Source: JAATFS01 sp037145635
GTDB lineage: Bacteria; Pseudomonadota; Gammaproteobacteria; Xanthomonadales; Xanthomonadaceae
Direction of reading: 5' to 3'
Assembly: GCA_037145635.1 (NCBI GenBank)
Contig: JBBCXB010000002.1
Location: forward strand, 248,001 to 312,000
DNA: 64,000 nt
Positions within the stretch are counted from its first letter, which is position 1. Each line of letters begins with the position of its first letter. The notes beneath the pieces are model-generated. The model searched no databases, was not told the origin of the DNA, and saw nothing but the letters and a program-made list of their open reading frames with translations. This document shows, one piece after another, positions 26,886 to 35,785 of this stretch. A program made the translations under genes and the position numbers.

Positions 26886-27669
26886 CGCCATCGCGCTCTA
26901 CCTGCTCGCCACCGTGCTGCTGACCCGGGCGGTGCTGCGCGACGGCAACCGCACCCATCGCGGCTGGCTGATGCCGGCGCTGGCGGCGGTGCTGCTGCAC
27001 GCGGCCTATCACGTGCTGGTCGCGCTGCGCACCGCGGGCGGCCCGGACATGCACTTCTTCGCCGCGCTGTCGCTGGTCGGCCTGGGCATGGCCGGGCTGA
27101 CCGCGCTGGTCGGCGCGCGCGACAAGATGGCCGCGCTGGGCGTGGTGGTGTTCCCGCTGGCGGCCCTGCTGCTGGCCAGCTACCACGCGTATGGCCACGA
27201 GCCCAGCACCGCGCTGGGCTGGCGCCTGGAGCTGCACGCGTGGCTGGCGCTGCTGGCCTACGCCACGCTCGGCATCGCCGCGCTGCTGGCCGGCATGCTG
27301 TGGCTGCAGGAGCGCGCGCTGCGCCGTCGCGACTTCCACAGCTGGCTGCGCGCGCTGCCGCCGCTGACCGAGCTGGAGACGCTGCTGTTCCGCACGATCA
27401 CCGTCGGCTTCATCCTGCTGACCTTCACCCTGCTGACCGGCCTGCTGTTCGTCGAGGACTTCCTGGCGCAGAAGCTGCTGCACAAGACCGTGCTCAGCAT
27501 CCTGTCGTGGATCGTGTTCGGCGCATTGCTGGTGGGCCGCTGGCGCAACGGCTGGCGCGGCATCAAGGCCGTGCACTGGACCCTGACCGCGATGGCGTTG
27601 CTGCTGCTGTCGTTCTTCGGCAGCAAGTTCGTGATCGAACTGGTGCTGGGCACGCGCCCCGGCGGCTGA
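26869..27669 (+). CDS. CcsA/HemX (YpjD)-like cytochrome c assembly membrane protein
   Basis: A 266-residue inner-membrane protein with eight likely transmembrane segments. The third-to-fourth region LELHAWLALLAYATLGIAA and the later HKTVLSILSWIVFGALL, each with a His, are the paired haem-ligand positions of the CcmC/CcsA/HemX superfamily (a full WGxxWxWD motif is not obvious). Homologues lie next to ffh and are annotated YpjD/HemX-like, role unproven. The Fur-like box covering the ATG would tie it to iron status. No in-frame alternative start lies close upstream without stopping. Confidence 0.8.
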   Translation: MTIVLIAIALYLLATVLLTRAVLRDGNRTHRGWLMPALAAVLLHAAYHVLVALRTAGGPDMHFFAALSLVGLGMAGLTALVGARDKMAALGVVVFPLAALLLASYHAYGHEPSTALGWRLELHAWLALLAYATLGIAALLAGMLWLQERALRRRDFHSWLRALPPLTELETLLFRTITVGFILLTFTLLTGLLFVEDFLAQKLLHKTVLSILSWIVFGALLVGRWRNGWRGIKAVHWTLTAMALLLLSFFGSKFVIELVLGTRPGG

Positions 27670-27698
27670 GGAGCCGGCGTCGGGGCGCGTCTGCCGCG

Positions 27699-28181
27699 TC
27701 AGCTGGAGCGGCGCGCCGCCGCGTGCGCCGCCGGCTGCTCGCCGGGGCGGCCGAAACGCGGCGGATGTGCCGCGAGGCAGCCGCTCACCGGCGCATCGCT
27801 GGCCAGTTCGTCCAGGATCGGGCATTCGGGGCCGCCGTCGCGGTGGCAGCCGTCGGCCAGCTTCTCCAGCACCGCGACCATGCTCTCGATCTCGGCGGCC
27901 TTGGTCCTGAGCTGCTCGATGTGCGCCAGGGTGACCGCGTGCACGTCCGCGCTGGCGCGGTCGCGGTCGCTCCACAGCGACAGCAGCTCGCCGATCTGTT
28001 CCACGCTGAAGCCCAGGTCGCGCGCGCGGCGGACGAAGCGCAGCCGGTGCACGTCGTTGGCCGCGTACTCGCGGTAGCCCGAGGGCTGCCGCTGCGCCGG
28101 CGGGATCAGGCCGGACTGCTCGTAGTAGCGGATCATCTTCGGGGAGACCCCGGACTGCCTGGCTGCCATGCCGATGTTCAT
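27699..28181 (-). CDS. cueR: MerR-family copper-responsive regulator CueR
   Basis: A 160-residue MerR-type activator. The N-terminal HTH starts MNIGMAARQSGVSPKMIRYY, followed by RQPSGYREYAANDVHRLRFV. The dimerisation helix leads to a metal-binding loop GCHRDGGPECP, in which Cys-x7-Cys reproduces the Cu(I)-binding pair of CueR, so copper, silver or gold are the expected effectors. A Cys/Pro-rich tail of about 30 residues follows, longer than E. coli CueR (135). It sits downstream of copA on the same strand and probably acts on the two dyads in the copA-copZ intergenic region. Confidence 0.93.
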   Translation of the reverse strand: MNIGMAARQSGVSPKMIRYYEQSGLIPPAQRQPSGYREYAANDVHRLRFVRRARDLGFSVEQIGELLSLWSDRDRASADVHAVTLAHIEQLRTKAAEIESMVAVLEKLADGCHRDGGPECPILDELASDAPVSGCLAAHPPRFGRPGEQPAAHAAARRSS

Positions 28182-28238
28182 TGCAACGACTCCTTGTGAA
28201 GTGCCGGCCATTGTCGCCCAGACTTGTTGAAGGTGCCC

Positions 28239-30743
28239 TTATCGCACCGTCGCCGCGCCGGCGGCCGGGCGGAAGCGCCGCAGCCGCAGCGCATTGCCGA
28301 GCACGAACACGCTGGACAGCGCCATCGCGCCGGCGGCGAGGATCGGCGACAGCAACGGGCCGCCGAACGGGTACAGCACGCCGGCGGCCACCGGGATCAG
28401 TGCGGCGTTGTAGGCGAAGGCCCAGAACAGGTTCTGGCCGATGTTGCGCATCGTGGCGCGCGACAGCGCGATGGCGTTGACCACGCCGCTCAGGTCGCCG
28501 GACATCAGCACCACGTCGGCCGCCTCGATCGCCACGTCGGTGCCGGTACCGATCGCCACGCCCACGTCGGCCTGCGCCAGCGCCGGCGCGTCGTTGATGC
28601 CGTCGCCGACGAAGGCCAGGCGGCGGCCGCCCGCGCGCAGCCGCTCCACCGCCTCGACCTTGCCCGCCGGCAGCACCTCGGCGACCACCTCGTCGATGCC
28701 CAGCGCGCGTGCCACCGCCTCGGCGGTGGCACGGTGGTCGCCAGTGACCATCGCCACGCGCACGCCCAGCGCATGCAGCGCCGCGATCGCCTGCGGCGTG
28801 GTCGGCTTGATCGGGTCGGCGACCGCCAGCACCGCAGCGAGGCGGCCGTCGACGGCCACGAACAGCGGCGTGCGGCCCTGCTCGCCGAGGACCGCCACGC
28901 GGTCGGCGAACAGCGCCGGATCCAGCCCCAGCCGGACCATGTAGCGGTCCGCGCCCACCTGCACCTGACGGCCGTCGACGCGCGCGCCGGCCCCGAGCCC
29001 CGGCTCGGCCGCGAACGCCGCGGCCACCGCCGGCGCCAGCCCGCGCTGCCGGGCCGCGGCGACGATGGCCGCGGCGATCGGATGCTCGGAACCGGCCTCG
29101 ACCGCGGCGGCGAGCGCCAGCACCTCGTCCTCGCCGAAACCCGGGGCCGGCTGCAGGTCGGTCAGCACCGGGCGGCCGGCGGTCAGCGTGCCGGTCTTGT
29201 CCAGCGCCACCACCTGCACCTCGCGCAGGGTCTGCAGCGCCTCGCCGTTGCGGAACAGCACCCCCAGCTCGGCCGCTCGGCCGGTGCCGACCATGATCGA
29301 GGTCGGCGTGGCCAGCCCCATCGCGCACGGACAGGCGATGATCAGCACCGCCACCGCGTTGACCAGCGCCAGGCCCAGCGCCGGCGCCGGGCCGAACGCC
29401 AGCCAGGCCACGAAGGTGAGCGCGGCCGCCAGCATCACCGCCGGCACGAACCAGGCCGTGACCCGGTCCACCCGGGCCTGGATGGCCAGCTTGGCGCCCT
29501 GCGCGCGCTCGACCATGCGCACGATCTGCGCCAGCACGGTGTCGGCACCCACGCCGGTGGCGCGGAAGCTGAAGCCGCCGGTGCCGTTGACGGTACCGCC
29601 GACCACGCGGGCGCCGGCGGCCTTGGCCACCGGTACCGGCTCGCCGGTGACCATCGATTCGTCGACATACGACGCGCCGTCCAGCACCACCCCGTCCACC
29701 GGCACGCGCTCGCCCGGGCGCACCTGCACCACGTCGTCCACCCGCACCTGCGCCAAGGCCAGTTCCACCGCTTCGCCGTCGCGCAGCACGCGCGCGGTGC
29801 GCGGCTGCAGCCCCACCAGCCGGCGGATCGCCTCGGAGGTGCGGCCGCGCGCCTTGGCCTCCAGGTACCGCCCCAGCAGGATCAGCACCACGATCACCGC
29901 CGCCGCCTCGAAGTAGACCTGCGCGGTGCCGGCCGGCAGCACGCCCGGCGCCACGGTGGCCACCAGCGAGTAGCCCCAGGCCGCGGCCGTGCCCACCGTC
30001 ACCAGCGCATTCATGTCGGGGGCGCCGCGCAGCAGCGACGGTACGCCCTTGCGGAAGAAGCGCTGGCCCGGGCCGAGCAGGATCGCGGTGGTCAGCAGTG
30101 CCTGCAGCGCGGCGCTGGTGCGTGCGCCGAGCGTGTGCATGACCGCGTCGTGGAAGGCCGGCACCAGGTGGCCTCCCATCTCCAGCACCACCACCGGCAG
30201 CGCCAGCGCGGCCGCCCACAGCAGCGCGCGCCGCAGGCCCGCCTGCTCGGCCTGGCGCGCCTGGGCCTCGCGATCGGCCGACGCCCCGTCCCCGGCCCGG
30301 CGACGCGCGCCGTAGCCGGCATGCTCGACCGCCGCCAGCAGCGCGGCAGCATCGACCGCGCCGGTGCGGGCCTGCACCGTGGCGCTCTGCGTGGCCAGGT
30401 TGACCGCCACCGCCTGCACCCCCGACACCTGCGCCAGCGCCTTCTCCACGTGCGCCACGCACGAGGCGCAGCTCATGCCCTCCACGTCGAGCACGATCTC
30501 CTCGCCCGGCACCGTATAGCCGGCGTCCTCGACCGCGCGCACCAGGGCCGGCACGTCCAGCGGCGCGTCGGCGCCGAGTTCGGCACGGCCGGTGGCCAGG
30601 TTGACCTGCACCATGCGCACGCCGGGCACCCGCGCCAGCGCCTGCTCCACGTGGCCGACGCAGGACGCACAGCTCATGCCCGCCACCGGCAGGCTGAGCG
30701 CCACCGCGGCGGCCGGCGGGGCGGGAGAGGAGGCGGAGGGCAT
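28239..30743 (-). CDS. copA: Copper-exporting P1B-type ATPase CopA
   Basis: An 834-residue inner-membrane ATPase that pumps Cu(I) out of the cytoplasm. Two N-terminal metal-binding domains each carry GMSCASC (first at 22-28, second about 65 residues later). Eight transmembrane helices follow, with the translocation motif IIACPCAMGLATP; actuator TGEPVP, phosphorylation site DKTGTLT, SEHP in the nucleotide domain and GDGINDAPAL. All catalytic elements are intact. AGGAGGCGGAGGG precedes the ATG. Transcribed divergently from copZ, with a CueR-type operator in its promoter and cueR downstream, 57 bases apart. Confidence 0.97.
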   Translation of the reverse strand: MPSASSPAPPAAAVALSLPVAGMSCASCVGHVEQALARVPGVRMVQVNLATGRAELGADAPLDVPALVRAVEDAGYTVPGEEIVLDVEGMSCASCVAHVEKALAQVSGVQAVAVNLATQSATVQARTGAVDAAALLAAVEHAGYGARRRAGDGASADREAQARQAEQAGLRRALLWAAALALPVVVLEMGGHLVPAFHDAVMHTLGARTSAALQALLTTAILLGPGQRFFRKGVPSLLRGAPDMNALVTVGTAAAWGYSLVATVAPGVLPAGTAQVYFEAAAVIVVLILLGRYLEAKARGRTSEAIRRLVGLQPRTARVLRDGEAVELALAQVRVDDVVQVRPGERVPVDGVVLDGASYVDESMVTGEPVPVAKAAGARVVGGTVNGTGGFSFRATGVGADTVLAQIVRMVERAQGAKLAIQARVDRVTAWFVPAVMLAAALTFVAWLAFGPAPALGLALVNAVAVLIIACPCAMGLATPTSIMVGTGRAAELGVLFRNGEALQTLREVQVVALDKTGTLTAGRPVLTDLQPAPGFGEDEVLALAAAVEAGSEHPIAAAIVAAARQRGLAPAVAAAFAAEPGLGAGARVDGRQVQVGADRYMVRLGLDPALFADRVAVLGEQGRTPLFVAVDGRLAAVLAVADPIKPTTPQAIAALHALGVRVAMVTGDHRATAEAVARALGIDEVVAEVLPAGKVEAVERLRAGGRRLAFVGDGINDAPALAQADVGVAIGTGTDVAIEAADVVLMSGDLSGVVNAIALSRATMRNIGQNLFWAFAYNAALIPVAAGVLYPFGGPLLSPILAAGAMALSSVFVLGNALRLRRFRPAAGAATVR

Positions 30744-30780
30744 GGACGGCTCCGGGATCGGGAAGGTGCCGCACAGCGTG

Positions 30781-30805
30781 GACCTTCCCACGCTCGGAAG
30801 GTCAA
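30781..30805 (-). promoter_or_regulatory. CueR-type operator/promoter for copA
   Basis: A perfect dyad GACCTTCC-N7-GGAAGGTC, the classical copper MerR box. On the minus strand TTGACC forms the -35 and the 19-base spacer, diagnostic of MerR-activated promoters, leads to a weak -10 near 30775-30780, about 35 bases before the copA start. Confidence 0.8.
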
Positions 30806-30818
30806 GTGCGCGCCGCGC

Positions 30819-30849
30819 TTGACCTTGCCACGCTGGCATGCCCCAGCCT
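30819..30849 (+). promoter_or_regulatory. CueR-like promoter for copZ
   Basis: TTGACC, then TGCCA-CGC-TGGCA, then CAGCCT 19 bases beyond the -35. It shares the TTGACCTT opening and the CACGCT spacer core with the copA operator but is a weaker dyad, so it may respond to the same regulator with lower affinity. Confidence 0.55.
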
Positions 30850-30976
30850 GTCGCTGCCCCGCACGGGTGTCGCGTCCCCGATCCACACCGACCTGCGCCC
30901 CGGGCCCGGCGCGCGGGCGCCGCATGGCGGCCGCCGCGGCACCGCCCTGCTCCCTTTTCCCAGAGGTTTCCCGCCC

Positions 30977-31195
30977 ATGATCCAGTACACCATCGACACC
31001 CTGACCTGCGGCCACTGCGCCAAGCGCGTGGGAGCCGCCATCGCCGCCGTCGCACCGCAGGCCAACGTCGAGATCGACGTGCCGGCCCGGCAGGTGCGGA
31101 TCGACGCCGCCGACGCGCTGGAACCGGCGCTGCGGGCCGGGCTGGCCGAGGCCGGTTATCCGCCGCGCGCCGGCGCGACCCCGCCGACCGCCTAG
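30977..31195 (+). CDS. copZ: Copper chaperone CopZ-like heavy-metal-associated protein
   Basis: A 72-residue single HMA domain. IQYTIDTLTCGHCAKRVGAA contains the metal site TCGHC (CxxC with His in the second middle position), a variation on GMTCxxC. It should carry Cu(I) to CopA. Preceded by CAGAGGTTTC and divergent from copA under a CueR-like promoter. The GHC pattern also occurs in proteins annotated as mercury or general metal chaperones, so metal choice is inferred from context. Confidence 0.88.
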   Translation: MIQYTIDTLTCGHCAKRVGAAIAAVAPQANVEIDVPARQVRIDAADALEPALRAGLAEAGYPPRAGATPPTA

Positions 31196-31226
31196 GCCGC
31201 GGCAGCGCGGCCCGGGTGGGCCGCGC

Positions 31227-31257
31227 CCGGCGCCACGCGGTCCGGGCGTGGCGCCGG
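31227..31257. terminator. Strong hairpin between copZ and radA
   Basis: Perfect 12-bp stem (left arm CCGGCGCCACGC) with a 7-base loop lies between the convergent copZ and radA stops. A smaller hairpin (GCGGCCC...GGGCCGC) precedes it. No U tract; a bidirectional stop is the likely function. Confidence 0.65.
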
Positions 31258-31287
31258 TGGCACGGCCGCCGCCGGGATCACCGCCGG

Positions 31288-32670
31288 CTATTCGCTGGCC
31301 GCTTCCAGCGCCTGCGACAGCCGCTCCACCGCGATCACCTGCATGCCCTTGATCGTGCTGGTCTTGGGCGCGTTGGCCTTGGGCACGATCGCGCGCTTGA
31401 AGCCGTGGGTCGCCGCTTCCTTCAGGCGATCCTCGCCGTTGGGCACCGGGCGGATCTCGCCGGACAGGCCGACCTCGCCGAAGGCGATGGTCTTGGCCGC
31501 CAACGGCTTGTCGCGCAGCGACGACAGCACCGCCAGCAGCACCGGCAGGTCGGCCGCGGTCTCCTGCACGCGGATGCCGCCGACCACGTTGACGAACACG
31601 TCCTGGTCGCCCACCACGATGCCGCCGTGGCGGTGCAGCACCGCCAGCAGCATCGCCAGCCGGTTCTGCTCCAGGCCCACCGCCACGCGCCGCGGGTTGG
31701 ACAGCGGCGAGGCATCCACCAGCGCCTGCACCTCCACCATCAGCGGGCGCGTGCCCTCGCGCGTCACCATCACGCAGCTGCCGGGCTGGTGCGCGCTGCC
31801 GCCGGACAGGAAGATCGCCGAGGGGTTGGAGACCTCCTTCAGGCCCTTCTCGCCCATCGCGAACACGCCCAGCTCGTTGACCGCGCCGAAGCGGTTCTTG
31901 AACGCGCGCAGCAGGCGGAAGCGGCTGCCGCTCTCGCCCTCGAAGTACAGCACCGCGTCGACCATGTGCTCGAGCACGCGCGGGCCGGCGATGCCGCCCT
32001 CCTTGGTGACGTGGCCGACCAGGAACACCGCGGTGCCGGTCTCCTTGGCGTAGCGCACCAGCCGCGCCGCGCTCTCGCGCACCTGGCTCACCGAGCCCGG
32101 GGCGGCGGTGAGCGACTCGGTCCACAGCGTCTGCACCGAATCGGCCACGATCAGCTTGGGCCGCGCCGCGCTGGCATGCTGCAGGATGTGCTCGATGCCG
32201 GTCTCGGCCAGCGCGTTGAGGCCGTCCAGCGGCAGGTCCAGCCGCACCGCGCGCCCGGCCACCTGCGCCAGCGACTCCTCGCCGGTCACGTACAGCACCG
32301 GCAGCGTGCCGGCCATGCTCGCCAGCGCCTGCAGCAGCAGCGTGGACTTGCCGATGCCGGGGTCGCCGCCGATCAGCACCACCGCCCCCTCGACCAGGCC
32401 GCCGCCGAGCACGCGGTCGAACTCGCCGATGCCGGTGGACACCCGCGCCTGCTCGCCGTGCTCCACGTCCTTGAGCGCGGTGATCCGCGGCGCCTCGGCC
32501 TTGCCGGCCCAGCCGCTGCGCCGCGAGGCCGGCGACTTGGCGGCCGTCGCGCTCTCCAGCACGATCTCGCTCAGCGAATTCCACGCCCCGCATTCGGCGC
32601 ACTGGCCCTGCCACTTGGTGTACTCGGCCCCGCATTCGCCGCAGACATAGGCCGTCTTCGCCTTCGCCAT
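31288..32670 (-). CDS. radA: DNA repair protein RadA (branch-migration ATPase)
   Basis: A 460-residue RadA/Sms, which speeds branch migration in RecA-mediated recombination. The N-terminal zinc finger is CGECGAEYTKWQGQCAECG. Walker A is GGDPGIGKST near 105, the RadA signature KNRFG lies in RAFKNRFGAVNELG, and the C-terminal Lon-like domain carries GLSGEIRPVPNGEDRLKEA. Length and motif order are standard. Monocistronic between copZ and the peptidase gene. Confidence 0.98.
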   Translation of the reverse strand: MAKAKTAYVCGECGAEYTKWQGQCAECGAWNSLSEIVLESATAAKSPASRRSGWAGKAEAPRITALKDVEHGEQARVSTGIGEFDRVLGGGLVEGAVVLIGGDPGIGKSTLLLQALASMAGTLPVLYVTGEESLAQVAGRAVRLDLPLDGLNALAETGIEHILQHASAARPKLIVADSVQTLWTESLTAAPGSVSQVRESAARLVRYAKETGTAVFLVGHVTKEGGIAGPRVLEHMVDAVLYFEGESGSRFRLLRAFKNRFGAVNELGVFAMGEKGLKEVSNPSAIFLSGGSAHQPGSCVMVTREGTRPLMVEVQALVDASPLSNPRRVAVGLEQNRLAMLLAVLHRHGGIVVGDQDVFVNVVGGIRVQETAADLPVLLAVLSSLRDKPLAAKTIAFGEVGLSGEIRPVPNGEDRLKEAATHGFKRAIVPKANAPKTSTIKGMQVIAVERLSQALEAASE

Positions 32671-32782
32671 CGTGTCATTGCCTGTTGTTCCGGACGCGAC
32701 AGCATAGTCGCGCCCGGTCTCAGCGCGCGCGACCGTGGCCGCGCGCCGGTCGGGTCCCGGACGGGGCCGGCGGACGCGGCAG

Positions 32783-34672
32783 TCAGCGCGCCTTGTACAG
32801 CTCGCTCAGGCGGTCCGGCTTGCCGGCGATGCGCTCCAGGTTCGGGTACAGCAGGCCGCCGTGGTAGTCGATGCGCACCGTCTGGTAGCGGTCGGACTGT
32901 TTGACCAGCAGCTCGATCGGCGCGGCCGAGCCCTTGGCCGCGGCCACCGCGTCCTTGAGCCCTTCGTTGTCGTAGGCGCGGCCGTTCACCGCCACCACCG
33001 TCATCCCGGTGGCCAGGCCCGCGTTGAACGCCGGGCCGTCCCACAGCACGTCGGTGAGCACGCCCTGGCCGTCGGTGGCCAGGCCCAGCGAGTAGGTCAG
33101 GTTGGCGCCCTTGCTGCGCGTCTCCAGTGCCTTGAACGCCTCGCTCGCGGTGGCGGTGTAGACCAGCCGCCAGCCGCTGGCCTCGATGCCGTCGAGCAGC
33201 GGGCCGTGGCCGTCGACGCGCTGCCGCAGGTAGCCGGCCCAGTCGTAGGGCGCGATGCCCTGCAGCGTGGCGGCGATGTCGTCGAAGGTGTACGGATTGA
33301 CGTCCCAGTCGCCGTTGCGCATGCCGAAGAAGGCCCTGGCGAAGTCGTCGATCGAGCGCTTGTTGCCGGTCAGCTCGCGCAGCTTGGCGTCCACCGCCAG
33401 CCACACCATCTGCCCGCCCGAGTAGTAGTCCTCGCTCATCTGGTAGTTGCGGAACGCCTGCGGCCGGCGCTGGGAGATGGTCGGGTCGTTGGTGGTGTCC
33501 TGCAGCGTGCGCCAGCGCAGGCCGGGGCGGCCGCGGTCGTAGGTGCCGGCGACCACGGCGAGCATCTCGCGCGCCTGGGTCTGCGACCACAGCCCGGCGC
33601 GCGCGGCCACCACCTCGCCGAAGAACTGGGTCTGGCCCTCGTACAGCCACAGCAGGCTGTCGCCCATCGGCACGTTGAAGTTCGGCGTGGCCAGGTCGGC
33701 GCCGCGGCGGTACTTGCCGTTCCAGGAATGGTTGAACTCGTGGGCCAGCAGGTCGCGCATCCACCAGCTCTTGTCCCACTCGGTGAAGTAGCCGACCGGG
33801 CCGCTGTTCTCGCTGGAGCGGTGGTGTTCCAGGCCGATGCCGCCGAGCTTGTCGGTCAGGGCCAGCAGGAACTCGTAGTGGTCGAAGTGGCGCGCGCCGT
33901 AGAGCTTGTCCATCTGCCGGACCAGGGCCTGGTGCGCCTGGATCTGCGCCGGCTCGGCCTTGAGGTACTTGGCGTCGTCGGCGAACACGTTGAGGTAGAC
34001 CGGCTGCGCGCCGGCGTCCAGCGCGACGCGCTGGTGGTACTTGCCGGCGAACAGCGGCGAGTCGACCAGGTCGTCGAAGTCGATCGGCTTGAAGGTGACG
34101 GTGTCGCCGACGCGGCGCTCGGTCTCCAGCGCGCTGGCGTAGTCCCAGCCCTTGGGCAGGGTGACGCTGGCCTGGGTCTTGATGTTGCGCGCGTAGTAGC
34201 CGGCCGGGTAGAGCGCGGTGCTGTTCCACTGCAGGTTGAGCATCTCCGGGGTCATCATCACCCGGCCCTGCGCGGCGCCCTGCGAGGACAGGAACTGGTA
34301 CTCGGCCACGATCTGGTGCACGCCGTCGGGCACCTCGACCTGGAAGGCGTAGACGTCGTACGGGTCGCGCTTCCAGGCCAGCACCTGGCCACCGTCGGTC
34401 TTCACCACCAGCCCGGCGAGCTTGTCGATCGGGCCGCTGGGCGAGTGGTGCCCGGGGATCCATTGCGGGTACAGCAGCGTCATCCTGCCGGCGGTGGCCG
34501 GCACCGTGGTGCGCACGCGGAAGATTCGGCGCGCGATGTCGGTGGCGTCCACGTCGATGCGCAGCACGCCGTCGAACGGCACGTCCCGCGGGGGGGCGGT
34601 CTGCGCCTCGGCCGTGGGCAGGGACAGCGCTGCGAGCAGCGCCAGCGACAGGACAGCGGGGATCTTCATCAC
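32783..34672 (-). CDS. Secreted M61-family (glycyl aminopeptidase-like) metallopeptidase with PDZ domain
   Basis: A 629-residue protein. An N-terminal signal peptide (MMKIPAVLSLALLAALSLPT, cut near AEA) directs export. The zinc site HEFNHSWNGK, with a Glu further on in WLYEGQTQFFGE, is the HExxH-E pattern altered to HEFNH, typical of M61. A PDZ domain lies at about 500-600 (GVLTDVLWDGPAFNAGLATG, VVAVNGRAY). Probably releases N-terminal Gly or Ala from peptides in the periplasm. Two Met codons stand at the start; either may be used. Confidence 0.9.
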   Translation of the reverse strand: MMKIPAVLSLALLAALSLPTAEAQTAPPRDVPFDGVLRIDVDATDIARRIFRVRTTVPATAGRMTLLYPQWIPGHHSPSGPIDKLAGLVVKTDGGQVLAWKRDPYDVYAFQVEVPDGVHQIVAEYQFLSSQGAAQGRVMMTPEMLNLQWNSTALYPAGYYARNIKTQASVTLPKGWDYASALETERRVGDTVTFKPIDFDDLVDSPLFAGKYHQRVALDAGAQPVYLNVFADDAKYLKAEPAQIQAHQALVRQMDKLYGARHFDHYEFLLALTDKLGGIGLEHHRSSENSGPVGYFTEWDKSWWMRDLLAHEFNHSWNGKYRRGADLATPNFNVPMGDSLLWLYEGQTQFFGEVVAARAGLWSQTQAREMLAVVAGTYDRGRPGLRWRTLQDTTNDPTISQRRPQAFRNYQMSEDYYSGGQMVWLAVDAKLRELTGNKRSIDDFARAFFGMRNGDWDVNPYTFDDIAATLQGIAPYDWAGYLRQRVDGHGPLLDGIEASGWRLVYTATASEAFKALETRSKGANLTYSLGLATDGQGVLTDVLWDGPAFNAGLATGMTVVAVNGRAYDNEGLKDAVAAAKGSAAPIELLVKQSDRYQTVRIDYHGGLLYPNLERIAGKPDRLSELYKAR

Positions 34673-34763
34673 GACTCCGGAGCGGGGGACTGCAACCGCC
34701 CGATGCTAGCGCCGGCCGCCCCGCGCCCCGCCTGCCATAGGTCATGCCCGGCCGCGCGCGGGC

Positions 34764-34794
34764 AAAAAAAAGGCCGCCAGTCGCCTGGCGGCCT
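34764..34794 (-). terminator. Intrinsic terminator of the cyo operon
   Basis: Perfect 10-bp stem (AGGCCGCCAG, loop TCGC) followed on the minus strand by a run of eight U residues, 20 bases after the cyoD stop. Textbook intrinsic terminator. Confidence 0.93.
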
Positions 34795-34814
34795 GCGGAC
34801 GCCGCAGCGTCGCC

Positions 34815-35150
34815 TCAATGCATCATGTTGATGTTGAGGTTGTGCATGACCCACAGCGAGCCGACCACGACGATGCCGATGATCAGGATCGAGAACAGAC
34901 CCACGTGCACGTTGGAGCGCTGTTCGGCGGAGCGGTCCATGTGCAGGAAGTACACCAGGTGCACCAGCATCTGCACCGCGGCCATGAGCGAGATCACGAT
35001 CACGGTCACGCCCTTGGAGAAGGCGCCACTCATCACCATCGCGAACGGGATCACGGTGAGGATCACCGCCATCACGAAGCCGATCAGGTAGGACTTCAGG
35101 CCGCCATGCGAATCGGCGGCATGGGCATCGGAGGAAGGATGGTTGGCCAT
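34815..35150 (-). CDS. cyoD: Cytochrome o ubiquinol oxidase subunit IV
   Basis: A 111-residue membrane subunit with three transmembrane helices (GLKSYLIGFVMAVILTVIPF, VTVIVISLMAAVQMLVHLVY, LFSILIIGIVVVGSLWVMHN). It stabilises the CuB centre assembly. Last gene of the operon; its ATG overlaps the cyoC stop by one base (TAATG), so translation is coupled. No cyoE (haem o synthase) follows; the terminator comes directly. Confidence 0.95.
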   Translation of the reverse strand: MANHPSSDAHAADSHGGLKSYLIGFVMAVILTVIPFAMVMSGAFSKGVTVIVISLMAAVQMLVHLVYFLHMDRSAEQRSNVHVGLFSILIIGIVVVGSLWVMHNLNINMMH

Positions 35151-35782
35151 TACAGCGCTCCCAGCAGGTAGACGATGGTGAACACGCCGATCCAGATCAC
35201 GTCCAGGAAGTGCCAGAACAGGCTCAGGCACGACAGGCGGGTCAGGTTGCGCGGGGTCAGGCCGTTCTTGGCGACCTGGATCACCAGCACCGCCATCCAC
35301 AGCAGGCCCGAGGCCACGTGCAGGCCGTGCGTTCCGACCAGGGTGAAGAAGGCCGACCAGTACGCACTGCGGCCCGGGCCGGCACCCTCGTGGATCAGGT
35401 GGTTGAACTCGTACAGCTCCATGCCCAGGAAGCCCAGGCCGAGCAGCGCGGTGATCGCCAGCCAGCCGTACAGGCCGCCCAGGCTGCGCTTGTGCGCGGA
35501 GATCATCGCAAAGCCGAAGCCGAGGCTGCTGAACAGCAGCAGGAAGGTCTCCACCAGCACGAACTTGAGGTCGAACAGCTCCTTGCCGGTCGGGCCGTCC
35601 ACCGTCGCGCCGGCCAGCACCGCGTAGGTGGCGAACAGGCCGGCGAAGATGAGGCAGTCGCTCATCAGGTACACCCAGAAGCCGAAGACGGTGTTGCCGC
35701 CGGCGTCGTGGTGCTCGTGGTCGTGCTCGTGGTGGCCGCCCGGGTGGGCGGCCGCGTGGGTATCGAGAATCGTCGTGGACAT
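35150..35782 (-). CDS. cyoC: Cytochrome o ubiquinol oxidase subunit III
   Basis: A 210-residue subunit III with five transmembrane helices (NTVFGFWVYLMSDCLIFAGL onward, ending DVIWIGVFTIVYLLGAL). The N-terminus is rich in His (HPGGHHEHDHEHHD), an extension not seen in E. coli CyoC and possibly metal-binding. Subunit III assists oxygen/proton entry. Separated from cyoB by 3 bases and overlapping cyoD. Confidence 0.96.
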   Translation of the reverse strand: MSTTILDTHAAAHPGGHHEHDHEHHDAGGNTVFGFWVYLMSDCLIFAGLFATYAVLAGATVDGPTGKELFDLKFVLVETFLLLFSSLGFGFAMISAHKRSLGGLYGWLAITALLGLGFLGMELYEFNHLIHEGAGPGRSAYWSAFFTLVGTHGLHVASGLLWMAVLVIQVAKNGLTPRNLTRLSCLSLFWHFLDVIWIGVFTIVYLLGAL

Positions 35783-35785
35783 GGT

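Noticed and set aside
26815..30774. A 1319-codon minus-strand frame across copA, cueR and the CcsA-like gene
   Set aside because: Out of frame with copA, whose motifs are all present in another frame; Gly/Arg/Ala-rich shadow.
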